From Ephydatia muelleri (taxonomy: Eukaryota > Porifera > Demospongiae > Spongillida > Spongillidae): a stretch of 64,000 nucleotides of DNA. Made by a program: the position numbers and the translations under genes. Where the stretch lies: the NCBI GenBank assembly GCA_013339895.1, contig JABACO010000003.1:14657308-14721307 (forward strand), given 5' to 3'. This document shows, piece after piece, positions 11,626-22,719 of this stretch (position 1 is its first letter; each line of letters opens with the position of its first letter). The notes below the pieces were generated by a model that saw only the letters and a program-made list of their open reading frames with translations, searched no databases and was not told the origin of the DNA.

Positions 11626-12082
11626 ATAAATTCGTACGTCCGCCCCTGATTATTATATTACACCGTATAAATCAGTATTTCGTTAAAATACAGCTGATAA
11701 ATTGATGCTAAGATAATACACAGAATTCACTAATACAATACATACGTGCATATGCATGTATGCATGTATTCAACTGCATAGAATTCACTAATACAATACA
11801 TATACCATATGTATATTCAACCACAACTTTCACTAGTACTGACAGTACGTTAGCCAAGGCACCCCATTACAATCTGAAGTCCAGTAGACGCCACTGCTGA
11901 CCTCGCGTCTTACGGACTTGATTCTGCACAGCTATTGGCTGGTGTGTACACGAGGTAACGGCGTCTGAAGATCATGTTTGATAGTGTAGAGGCAGCCTCT
12001 GTGCTCAGTTCGCAACTCCCTGGTACTTAAGAGCAGAGAAGACATGACCGTACCGACTATGTCTTCCAATTAGAGCACATAC

Positions 12083-15000
12083 CAATTTCACATAACGTTC
12101 CATTTGTATCAGGAGGGCAATCACACGTGAAGCTTTCTCCGCTCCTTTGGCACGTTCCACCATTCAAGCATGGGTTTATTTCGCAATGAGCTGAATAGGT
12201 TTTATTTTCCAATATATCAATACGGTAACTTGCCGCTTCAAAAATGTCCGCTTACCTGGCTGGCTACAGTCTTGTCCTGTGTACGTGGATATGCATACGC
12301 AGGATGCGTTGACGCAAAGTCCGTTCACACACGGAACGCAACTGCATATGAATGATCCAGGAGTATTGATGCACACTTCGGGACAGGATCCGTTGGGCGC
12401 GCATTCATCAATGTCTATTTTTAAATGCAAAATCAAATCTTTGATGAAAGCCTCCCAGCAGATTACAATGATGTTTATGATTATGCATAAAGATAATGAC
12501 AGTAAGCAGCTATTAATGCATGCCTAAGTGTGAAATATATTACCAGTTGGACCTTAGCCTCGTCCTCAGGCCCTTTTTATATATAGTTAGGGGGTAAACT
12601 TTTTACTATTTTTCCTCGGCCTGGGGACGTGGATAGTTAAACCCGTGACGCAGTAGCCTTGCAGTGCTATAGTTCACTCCATCACTGATGTTCAAATGCG
12701 TCACAAATGTATAGTAAACACACGTAAGAGGTAATTCAGCTACTTAGTAAAGTACACTGCCAGGGTGTAAGAAAAAAACGTTAATATTAAACGTGACATT
12801 ATTTCTGAATGTTTTTGTGGCACACCACTGCATGTCTCCTGCTAAATCCGCTATAGGCATGTTTGACATTGAGAGGATTTAAGAAAGCAAATGCTCAACC
12901 CTAATTTCCTAGAAATGCAGCTGGACACACCATATATATTTTAATGCACAACACAGTTGATAAAATATGCAATTGTTTATTGTGCTCATCAGAACATTTT
13001 GTGTGATCGCTTAATTGCGAGCATTAAGATGTCATAAGGCAACCTTCTGACAATTGACCTGTGGAATGCAGGATGTGTTTTTTACTTACCAGTGCATGAA
13101 TATCCAGTCAGAGTGTATCCGGGATAACAGCTGCAATAGAATGAGCCAATGACATTGGTGCAGGCTTGTTGGCACGGCCCAAGTCCTCCATTTGACAGGC
13201 ACTCATTGACATCTGCAGAGCATAAATGTAACGATTTATAATCCAAACATGTATGTACTGCAAAGTTCATTTGATGATATATTTGAGTGGAGTTCTTATT
13301 ATATCCACCTTTGAAATTTACGTGTGGAGCGGGGGAACATGATATTGGGAAGAATGCACTCTCAACGTTTTGGCCCTCCACCAATCAGGTTGTATTTATA
13401 CATGCTCATAGACAGTTCTACAGAATTATTAATTTGAGTTCAACAGTTACCATAGTACACGTACTGATGATCATAGCCTAAAGTAACAGATAAGAAATTT
13501 ACGAGTGCACGCAGACTGTAGTTAGTTCAAGATAGGGAGGCTTGTTGCTTAGGAAAGCTGTTATTACACATGACCTCACTGTAAAGTCACATATATGCAT
13601 ACTAAGGTGATTAAGGTACACACAACAAACACACAAACTGCACACACTTACACAGACAAAGACATGTACACACACGCATACAGACACACTAAACTGCTCA
13701 CCATTGCAAGCAGACCCAGAAAAAGTGTATCCAGGCTGACAGCTGCAGTAGAATGAGCCATTGGTGTTTGTGCAGGCTTGTTGGCACGGCCCCAATCCTC
13801 CATTTGAAAGGCACTCATTGACATCTGCATTTGATGATGTTGTATTTGATGTATGGCATACATTTACTTGAAGCAAAGCATCAGTTTTTGATTCCAAATA
13901 TATATTCCAGTGGCGGCGGAACCGGTCAGGCCGACCAGGCCATGGCCTGACCAATCTTGGGCCCGACTTCATTAAATATTCATTACAATTAAAATATTCA
14001 TAGCTTAATTGAATGAATTGTGGGTGGGGCAAAAGGTTTATTATTAATTATTAAAAATGGCCTGACCAATCATGAAAACCTTCCGCCGCCACTGTATTCA
14101 AGTGTGCATAGTTCATGTGGTGGCTTGTTCTAATTATCAGCATGCAACAAAGTGTGGGGATCAAAATTAATTGAGATGGGAATGAATAAACCTTTGAATG
14201 CTGTTAGTTATTAGCATTAAATGTTGTACAATCAGAAATTCAGCATTAGAATCATAATTTGTTAAAATGTTGCTCATTCAATAGGATTAACACTCTTACC
14301 ATTGCAAGCATACCCAGATAAAGTGTACCCAGGCTGGCAGCTGCAGTAGAATGATCCAAAGGTGTTTGTGCAGGCTTGTTGGCACGGCCCCAATCCTCCA
14401 TTTGGAAGGCACTCATTGATGTCTTTATAGTAAAACAAAATGTGGCTTGAACAAGTCACTTGATATGTTTCTCCGCATGCTTGAATATGGTGTGAATCAC
14501 ACACTGAAATTATACAGTACATGTATATTGATACAAAAGATCCTTTAAAATAGTTATCACACATTGATGGTTATTGAACATCTTACTGTTGTAACCAAAT
14601 TTCTATCAAAGTTGAGTCAACATAGGAGGTTAAACTGCATTCACGCATTGGCATAGAGTAACTGCATATAATTTTTATAATAATTTCATTTGGGAACATT
14701 TCCACGAAAATGAACCTAGTGCACACACTGTACGTTATAACATGTCCAGTACGCGCAATAGAATGCAACGTTTGCATTACCATGTATGGCTGTTCAGAGC
14801 CTTACAACTCCATGACAGATACTTTGATTCTCAGTGCGTACAAAGCAATTTGTAGAGGACATTTCAGAAATCTTGAAAAAACATTTGTTAGGTCCCTTTT
14901 CTCTGAAACGATCCCATCGCTATCCTGTACTAGATCTGCATATGTAGCTGTTAGTAAACGTTGCTTTTCTTTATAAGACACTGAGCATGCGTAGAAAAGT

Positions 15001-16255
15001 AGCAGGTGAATTTCTACATGATGTTAATGCTATTAAGATAGCAGGTAGCCAGGGTAAGATATGATACTGAGGATACGTGAATGTATTTTACATTTATCAT
15101 GCGAGCAAATATTGCAGTTCTGTTTCAGAACCCAACCATAATCCATGTCTGGGAGGTTGTGGTGGCGGAGAGGATTAAGCGTGGAAGAATTTGTGGCCAA
15201 GGCGGCAGGGGACGAGACGGTGATGCCTATTATACTGAGACCACAAACAGCAATGTTTGTGATAGATGCTTTTTAAGTGTATCCTTGCCGGCATGACAAT
15301 TTTATGAACAAAAATACACAAAACAAGTAACTAAATACACATTCTCTAGGAGAACGTTGTTGGTATATATGATTTGAAGGCAATGGCGGTGTAAACCAAC
15401 AATGAAACAATAAGGAAAAATGTATTTAGCACACGATCAAGGAGTTATATGTGATCGTTTCCGCAAATAGGGACCTAACGCATACATTATCCAGTACACG
15501 CAATAGAAATGTAATGCCTGCGTTGAAATCTATGGCTAATTAAAATTCAGAGCCTTACAACTCCATGACAGATACCCCGATTCTCAGTGCGTAAGAAAGC
15601 ATTGTGCAGATAAGAACATGTTTTTCAGACTTCTAGAATATAAAAAAATGTGAACTCTTAAAAAAACATGCGTTAATTTAAAATTCAAATACTCCCATTC
15701 TCAGTGCGTAAGAAGCATTGTGTAGAGAACATTTCAGACTTCTAGAATACAGAAAAATTGAAATCTTGATAAACATGAGTTAGGTCCCTTTCCGCGAAAA
15801 CGATCCCATATCCTATTATTAGACCCTTGTTCCTTGCTTTTTACACCATTATTGCCTTCAAATCCTATTACCACCAACGTTCTCATGGAGAATTAATGTT
15901 TATAGTTATATTGTATAATACATAATTCATAATGGCAAAAGAAAATGGGATACATTTTAACTCCAATTCACATTGTATGGAACACATTGATGTTCCGCTA
16001 CGTTGCAGTGCAATTATTGCTCCAACCCAAATTTCATATGCACACAATCTATGGACTTACAAAGACTGCTGTATATGGAGATCCAAAGTACCTAAATGCT
16101 GAGGGTGTCGTAATGGGAGGAGAGAAGCCATCATCAGTAGGACCAAGCAGACTGTCACTAGTTGTTGGTCCGTACGGATAGAATGAGCTCAATGGAATCC
16201 CCATTCCAAATAAAGCGCACATCAACATTACAAATACTTGCAGAAGATTTTCCAT
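12083..16255 (-). CDS. Secreted EGF-repeat protein (partial; cbEGF exons)
   Basis: Extracellular protein with tandem EGF modules. The start exon at 16255-16061 encodes a signal peptide (MENLLQVFVMLMCALFGMGI) and a Pro/Ser/Thr-rich stretch, with donor GTAAGT. Three calcium-binding EGF exons of exactly 123 nt follow: 14422-14300, 13824-13702 and 13212-13090. Each starts D(I/V)NECL.NGGLGPCQQACTN and carries the GSFYCSC.PGYT core. Next come a 159-nt exon (12414-12256) with DIDECAPNGSCPEVC and CVNGLCVNASCVC, and a 108-nt exon (12190-12083), CEINPCLNGGTC...CDCPPDTNGTLC. All five repeat exons are phase 1-1. The signal exon ends in phase 0, so at least one exon is missing before 14422, and the gene continues below 12083. 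D-x-D/N-E-C at module starts is the calcium-binding signature. Function is otherwise unknown. Confidence 0.7.
12557..12632. repeat. Palindromic mini-element, family P, copy 2
   Basis: Begins AGCCTCGTCCTCAGGCCC and ends GGCCTGGGGACGTGG, inverted to each other, with ATATAGTTAGGGGG in the centre. It lies in the first 200 bp upstream of EGF exon 12414-12256, within an intron. Confidence 0.65.
13908..14094. mobile_element. MITE with CAGTGGCGGCGGAA termini
   Basis: A 187-bp element with 14-bp perfect terminal inverted repeats (CAGTGGCGGCGGAA) and an apparent 5-bp target duplication TATTC on both sides. An internal phrase (atggcctgaccaatc) occurs near both ends in the same orientation. It sits in the intron between the first two cbEGF exons. 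hAT-like termini usually give 8-bp duplications, so the superfamily is uncertain. Confidence 0.7.
14710..14916. mobile_element. MITE family M1, copy 1 (one end damaged)
   Basis: The right end AGGTCCCTTTTCTCTGAAAC followed by GATCC and the internal phrase gagccttacaactccatgac identify it as the same family as the copies at 15451-15806 and 25533-25790. The outermost left terminus is missing. It lies in the EGF gene's first large intron. The next 140 bp (14920-15055) match the 'ctgtactagatctgca..tttctacatgat' repeat seen at about 52905 and 54100. Confidence 0.65.
15341..15893. mobile_element. MITE family M2, copy 1, split by an M1 element
   Basis: The left arm (ATTCTCTAGGAGAACGTTG, GATTTGAAGGCAATGGCGG) and the right arm (TTGCCTTCAAATCCTATTAC, CCAACGTTCTCATGGAGAAT) are inverted repeats of each other and of the copy at 58629-58876. 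The middle is occupied by the M1 element at 15451-15806, so M1 inserted into M2. Confidence 0.7.
15451..15806. mobile_element. MITE family M1, copy 2 (internally duplicated)
   Basis: Termini GTGATCGTTTCCGC..AGGGACCTAACG and its inverse TTAGGTCCC..GAAAACGATCC. The interior contains the motif ttctcagtgcgtaag followed by cagacttctagaata twice, so part of the element is tandemly duplicated. It is about 100 bp longer than the copy at 25533-25790. Confidence 0.7.
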
Positions 16256-16259
16256 CTGT

Positions 16260-17581
16260 CTAGAAAAAAAACGTTAAAGTCAGTGGCATGATCTAACAGA
16301 ACAGTGACATATACAAACATCTCTTACTAGCTACCTGACTATATATGCTGTCTTGAAAAATACAACATTTCATATCCAATGCATCAAATCATGAGCCGGC
16401 ATGATGCACTCATGCATTTCACTGCCACACGACTTTAAAATGGCCCACTGGTAAGTGCTATTTATCATGACATTATTCAATTCCGCATGCACGTGTATAA
16501 TTGTTCATCTTTCTGTTCCAACGCGCGAATGTAATCTTATACCCGCTCGCAGAATAACACCTAGTAGATCAGAAAAAAAACGCAAATTCATCGGACCAAT
16601 TGCATTCATTTTTACCTGATAATATATTACCTCTGCCTCTACGGGGGGAATGCGGTGGAGTACTCAACGTACTTAAGGCCTGGCACCCTACATTTATTGC
16701 AATTACGCGGCGCGCGCAGGCATGACGTCATTTCTAATATAATACAACCCCCCACGGTTGTATGCGGCTGGAAACTGGGTGTACAATTAGACAATTTACG
16801 GTATCACTCTATAATTCTGAAGTGACGCCTCATTATAGCCACCCAATGTTTCAAAACTTACCATGACTCACCAGAAACTGCAAATCAAAGTATGAAATCA
16901 AATTCACGCACTGTAAAGTTTCTAGCATGCCCACTCTATACGCATAGTCTACATGACACATAAACAAAACGCGCAGGCCGTTTTTGTAAGGTCACGCGGC
17001 ACGTAATTTGAAGGGGCCATTACAAAGTAAGACGAAGTTAACTTCAGGAACAAAATTGGAAGGTAAGCATACTACGGTAGTGATCGGGAGGCATGTGGCA
17101 ATATGTATATACGAACCTGAAGTGGTGACGCGTTTTCTTTCACCACGAACCAGCGGAGCGTATTTCATGAATAATCGATACAAGTTGTGGTTTCATTCGT
17201 ACATGTATATATACCTGGTACATGATAATTACCATATAGAGCAAGTACCCAGTGTTGTAGAGTGTGTGGACAGAGGCTGTGGAAATCCAAAGCAAAGCAA
17301 AAGATCAGGTATGAATGCAATGCATTCACAACTGATCTGAAAATAGCTTTTTGACATAACACTTCTGGGGGGTGATGTCAACACACATCCTGCTGCTTGC
17401 TCTGTAAGCATTTGATGGAGAAAACAATATGTGCCATAATGAAGGGGGTGCATCACAAGTGTACAGTCAGTGTATATCAGTGGCACAAACATACATTTCA
17501 TCAATGCAAGGTAACAATACAATAGTATGATATCATGGTGTGAGCACTCGTGCATGTGGGTGGGTGGACACATGAAAAGGC
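16260..17581. other. No recognisable feature
   Basis: Upstream of the EGF start exon, so it probably contains that gene's promoter; no specific element was recognised. Sequence up to the gap holds no convincing exon. Confidence 0.4.
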
Positions 17582-18581
17582 NNNNNNNNNNNNNNNNNNN
17601 NNNNNNNNNNNNNNNNNNNNNNNNNNNNNNNNNNNNNNNNNNNNNNNNNNNNNNNNNNNNNNNNNNNNNNNNNNNNNNNNNNNNNNNNNNNNNNNNNNNN
17701 NNNNNNNNNNNNNNNNNNNNNNNNNNNNNNNNNNNNNNNNNNNNNNNNNNNNNNNNNNNNNNNNNNNNNNNNNNNNNNNNNNNNNNNNNNNNNNNNNNNN
17801 NNNNNNNNNNNNNNNNNNNNNNNNNNNNNNNNNNNNNNNNNNNNNNNNNNNNNNNNNNNNNNNNNNNNNNNNNNNNNNNNNNNNNNNNNNNNNNNNNNNN
17901 NNNNNNNNNNNNNNNNNNNNNNNNNNNNNNNNNNNNNNNNNNNNNNNNNNNNNNNNNNNNNNNNNNNNNNNNNNNNNNNNNNNNNNNNNNNNNNNNNNNN
18001 NNNNNNNNNNNNNNNNNNNNNNNNNNNNNNNNNNNNNNNNNNNNNNNNNNNNNNNNNNNNNNNNNNNNNNNNNNNNNNNNNNNNNNNNNNNNNNNNNNNN
18101 NNNNNNNNNNNNNNNNNNNNNNNNNNNNNNNNNNNNNNNNNNNNNNNNNNNNNNNNNNNNNNNNNNNNNNNNNNNNNNNNNNNNNNNNNNNNNNNNNNNN
18201 NNNNNNNNNNNNNNNNNNNNNNNNNNNNNNNNNNNNNNNNNNNNNNNNNNNNNNNNNNNNNNNNNNNNNNNNNNNNNNNNNNNNNNNNNNNNNNNNNNNN
18301 NNNNNNNNNNNNNNNNNNNNNNNNNNNNNNNNNNNNNNNNNNNNNNNNNNNNNNNNNNNNNNNNNNNNNNNNNNNNNNNNNNNNNNNNNNNNNNNNNNNN
18401 NNNNNNNNNNNNNNNNNNNNNNNNNNNNNNNNNNNNNNNNNNNNNNNNNNNNNNNNNNNNNNNNNNNNNNNNNNNNNNNNNNNNNNNNNNNNNNNNNNNN
18501 NNNNNNNNNNNNNNNNNNNNNNNNNNNNNNNNNNNNNNNNNNNNNNNNNNNNNNNNNNNNNNNNNNNNNNNNNNNNNNNNN
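17582..18581. other. Assembly gap (1,000 N)
   Basis: Exactly 1,000 N, the usual size for a scaffold gap of unknown length. Open frames crossing it are meaningless. Confidence 1.
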
Positions 18582-18758
18582 CCCTTCTTGACCCTTCCAT
18601 CCTTCGGTTTCTTCAACATGCAAAGTACCATATTTTTGGTTGACATCTTCTACATTGTGTTCTTCAATTTTCAATGATGGCATGCCAAATGGGTCAGTGG
18701 AAGGCTCAGGGTTCAATAGACAAGTGCCTGTACTCTGATGCAGATCTCCAGTAGACAT
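18582..18758 (-). CDS. Possible first exon of an unknown gene, cut by the gap
   Basis: An open stretch of 59 codons starts at ATG 18758 and runs into the assembly gap without a stop: MSTGDLHQSTGTCLLNPEPS, then TDPFGMPSLKIEEHNVEDVN and on. It is acidic and hydrophilic, with no recognised domain. A chance frame is quite possible; the only support is composition and the ATG near the start. Confidence 0.25.
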
Positions 18759-18759
18759 G

Positions 18760-19640
18760 CTACAGTAAATGGAAGATTATGGCATTCAGGTCTGCTAATT
18801 GTTTCTAGGAAAATGCAAATATATTTTGTGCATTTTAACATGATGTGCAATCCAAATAATGGACTGTCATTCGTGAAGTGAGTAGGACATGTAGAGAGGA
18901 TGGAACATATGAAGTGGATGGCACATGCACACTGGAAAAAATGAGAAACACCAGGGTATCTTATTATAAGTATCTGTACCTAATAGTAGTATTCGATTGT
19001 CCAGATTTTCTAGCACGCTTGCATAATAATCACAATTAGTCATGGAGCACTCGAGGCAGAGACTAGCATAGCATGGATCGAGTAATAGTACCTTCCAACT
19101 CTACTCGGTATACAACTTGACGCTTAGATGTACTTTAGTATGTCTTTGTGGCAATCCTATTTAGTACTTTTAAAATGGTGGTGCATGTGCATAAACATGA
19201 CAAAATCAGTTTCATAAGCCATGCATTTTCTATCATATACCAATCTTAAATGAGAAATATAAACATCTTGAAACATACTAAGCAACAAAATATTCTTTTA
19301 TCAATCATCGTCTTCATCTCCGCCTTCTTATCATTTAGAAACGAACATCATAAGGCAATTAATTATGATGTAACTGAACCTTCCAGCCTGGCAGCTGCTA
19401 TGGTTATGCTTCGAAGCCTGGGCTATGGCATGCCTAAATACTAAATCTAAGTTCTAGGATACCTTACCATGGTAATAGGATGAATGCTTTCTTAGAATAC
19501 CTTCTGTTTACACGTAAACACAGCAGCAATATATGCATCGATTAACATAACGTGGTAATGATGAATTCATGAACATACTTGTCAGACATATTGTCAACAA
19601 CATGTTATGATGCATTTTGCATGAGGCTGCCTTAACCCTG
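18760..19640. other. No recognisable feature
   Basis: Non-coding sequence with short chance frames only. Confidence 0.4.
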
Positions 19641-19684
19641 AGGGATGGGACATATATTTGGATTGGATGGGCGTGTGGAGTTGA

Positions 19685-19790
19685 GGGACATATGGAGTAG
19701 ATGGAATACATGGAGTGGATGGGGCATATGGAGTGGATGGGACATATGGAGTGGATGGGACATATGGAGTGGATGGGACATGATATGGAT
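19685..19790. repeat. 18-bp minisatellite (GGAGTGGATGGGACATAT)
   Basis: About six tandem units of 18 bp with small changes, directly upstream of the truncated 5' end of the BEL/Pao element. Confidence 0.85.
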
Positions 19791-19869
19791 GGACGTATGG
19801 AGTAACATAAGTAAACTGTGCATTAAAGTTTCCCAGAAAAGTTTCTATACAGTAAAGTGATTACAATGG

Positions 19870-22570
19870 CTGAGGTTGCAGCCTTTTGATGTTCACATCA
19901 CCTTTGAAGATGAGTCGTATACAAAGACTACACTTGGTGATAAGCAGAACAGCCCTGAAATTCTGAAGGTCCTTGGCTTACAATGGAGGTCCGCAGAAGA
20001 TCATCTGGTGTTTGACATCCACCATATCAGTGAACTCGCTGTCTCATTGGAACCTACGAAGCGAAATGTAGTCAGTCTTGCTACCAGAATATACGGCCCA
20101 CTTGGAATACTATCTCTATTTGTTGTGTGTTTCGAAATGCTCTGTCAGCAACTGTGTTTGCTAAAGGTGGCATGGGATGAGCATCTATCTGGGGAATCAC
20201 TAACTCAGTGGAGACAATTACAGCGTGGACTGGAGCAGGCACAGCCTATTGTCATCCCTCGGTGCTACTTTCCATGAACTTGAAGAAACATCATATTGTC
20301 TTTTGGGGTTTTGTGATGCCTCAAAAAGGGCATACGCTGCGGTAGTGTATTTAAGGGGAAATCATCAGCAAGTGGCTTTACTGCAAAGTTTGTTGTTGCA
20401 AAAATCAGAGTCTCTCCTATCCAAGCGCATAGCATTCCGAGGCTGGAACTGTTGGCAGCACTACTACTGGTGAGACTGATATCAAGTGTTTCTGCTGCAC
20501 TGGAAGAAGAACTGAAGCTTGAGTCATCGATGTGCTATACAAACTCAAAGGTAGCATTATTCTGGATTAAAGGCCAAGATAAGGAATGGAAGCAGTTCGT
20601 GGAAAATCGTGTAATTGAAATCAGGCAGTTGGTACCTGTGGAATGTTGGAAACATTGCCCTGGAGAAATTAATCCAGCAGACTTACCCTCCAGAGGGTAG
20701 AACTTTCAGAGCTACTGTGTAACCCACTAAGGTTGAACGGACGTAGCTGTTTTCATTCTCTAGATGCTCAGATTACAGCGGAGAGTGAAGTAGATGAACC
20801 TGTGCAAGAGGAATGTCTACATGAAATGAAAATCAGCAGTCGGCTTCAGTTTGAATCAGTGCACAATATGTTTTTCAGTGAGCTGCATGATAACAATCCA
20901 GCACTCAGATGTGAAGACTTCAGTACACTCAGGCGTCTGTTGAGGGTGACAGGATGTGTGCAGAAATTCATCGAACGGGTGAAAGCCAAACTGAAGGACA
21001 GAACAGTGGATCCGGAGTTGTCTGCACCTGATATAACAGCAGCAGAACTCTACTGGATCAAAGTTGTACAGAAGAGCCTGATGAAAAATGTTAAATTCAG
21101 CAAATGGAAATGGCAGTTCGGTATATACTTGGATCAATCCGGAGTGTGGAGATGCAGGGGCAGAATGGAGAATGCTGATCTTGAAGTGCAAGCAAAATGT
21201 CCAATAATGTTGTGTCTAGGCCATCATTTTACTACACTTTTTGTGCTGAATTGCCATCAGAAGGTCATGCATGGAGGTGTAAAAGACACACTCACTGAGT
21301 TAAGATCTCGGTTTTGGTTGGTCAAAGGAAGGAGTTTTGTGAGAAAGCTGATACACCAATGTATGGTGTGTAACAAGCTTAGTAGTAAGCCGTACAATGT
21401 ACCTCCAGAACCTCCATTGCCTTCCTTTCGAGTGAGAGAAGTACCACCATTCACTTATGTTTGGGGTTGATTATGCAGGACCATTGTTTCTGAAAGGGTC
21501 AGAAACAAAGGTGTGGATCTCCTTATTCACCTGTTGCGTAACTAGAGCAATCCATCTGGAACTCGTTTTGGACATGACAGCTGACTCCTTTATTTGATGC
21601 TTTAAATGATTCTCAGCTCGAAGAGGTCTGCCACGAAAAGTTATATCGGATAACAGCAAAACTTTTAAGTCTGCAAGCAGGATCATCTCCTCTATATTGC
21701 ATAGCACTAGAGTTGCTCATTATGTTGCTGGCATCCAAGTCGAGTGGTCATTTAATCTGGAGAAGGCCCCATGGTGGTGAGGATTTTTTGAGCGGATGAT
21801 AAAGTCTATGAAAGGATGTCTGAAAAGGGTTATAGGCCATGCGAGGCTTACTTTTGATGAGTTGGTAACCGTTGTTATTGAAGTTGAGGCCACTCTCAAC
21901 TCGCGCCCACTTTCATATGTGTCACCTGATGATCTAGATGAGCCGCTCACACCAGCACACCTGCTGACAGTCGTCGTTTGACAAGTCACCTGACCTACTT
22001 ACCTCTAATGAGGATACTGACTACACTACACCTACCTCACCAGCTGATATCACCAGACGAGTGAAACATTTGAATATAATATTGAGTCATTTCTGGAAGC
22101 GCTGGAGACGAGAATACCTATCTGAATTAAGAGATGCTCATCGTTCATCATCTAAAGGGCACACTGGTGACAGATCTCCAAATGTAGGTGACATTGTTGT
22201 TGTCCATGACGATAATCACCCCAGGTTAATGTGGAAATTGGGGAAAGTAGAAGGTCTCCTAGAGGGTCATGATGGAATTGTTCGGGGTGCCTTAGTCCGG
22301 TACACTCAAGGATGGGATCTGTTGTGATAAAACGACCTGTTCCAACTCATGTACCCACTGGAAATTTGTGATTGTGAGGACAAAGCAAGAAGGGCAGGTA
22401 AAGAAGCCACTGTCAAGTGTGTACAAGTAGAAATGGAAACTGTTGTTCCAGAAGTACCTGTTAGACGTTCTACAAGAAATGCATCCCATCGAGCTACAGA
22501 AAGACTAAAGCAATTGGCAGAGGACAATGACAGTGAAATTGACTAGTTCTGACTAGTCAATGATGGGGAG
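19870..22570 (+). mobile_element. BEL/Pao retrotransposon pol, 5'-truncated and frameshifted
   Basis: Successive frames give the C-terminal two thirds of a BEL/Pao polyprotein. The part following the reverse transcriptase is at 19876-20277 (VLGLQWRSAEDHL, RIYGPLGILSLF). The RNase H-like part is at 20270-20700 (LLGFCDASKRAYAAVVYL, PRLELLAALL, WIKGQ, NPADLPSRG). The H2C2 integrase zinc finger is at 21210-21400 (H..H...C-x2-C). The integrase core has GVDYAGP, ISDNSKTF and FERMIKSMKG (D, D, E at the expected spacing, 21455-21840). The C-terminal DUF5641 domain is at 22050-22325 (FWKRWRREYLSEL, VGDIVVVHDDN). At least five frameshifts or stops (about 20265, 20450, 20700, 21465, 21590) show it is dead. 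Protease, gag and most of the reverse transcriptase are absent. Confidence 0.9.
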
Positions 22571-22714
22571 TGTAGGAAATTGTGCATGACTATTATGTAA
22601 TATGATGTAATATCACGTGCACGAATAATTCATTGTGAGATTTAGAGTGATTGCGAATCCTTGCGTGCGAGATCGCCCGCACGAATCTTATACCCTGAAA
22701 GAAGATTTCTTACA
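22571..22714 (+). repeat. Putative short 3' LTR of the BEL/Pao element
   Basis: Begins TGTAGGAAAT directly after a purine tract (gatggggag) and ends ATTTCTTACA, so the termini are near-perfect inverted repeats, as LTR ends are. Length is 144 bp. No matching 5' LTR is present because the element is truncated. Confidence 0.6.
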
Positions 22715-22719
22715 AACAC

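Larger units (their letters stand above)
9640..12080. other. Gene-free region rich in G/C homopolymers and MITE ends
   Basis: No coding exon was recognised. The stretch holds poly-G/C runs, a candidate element at 10209-10699, a perfect hairpin at 11263-11298, and a duplicated phrase (agaattcactaatacaatac) at about 11722 and 11779. The 3' end of the EGF gene on the minus strand may lie between 11880 and 12080. Confidence 0.4.

Noticed and set aside
17229..18758. Long open frames of 350-509 codons on both strands
   Set aside because: Almost all codons are N from the assembly gap.
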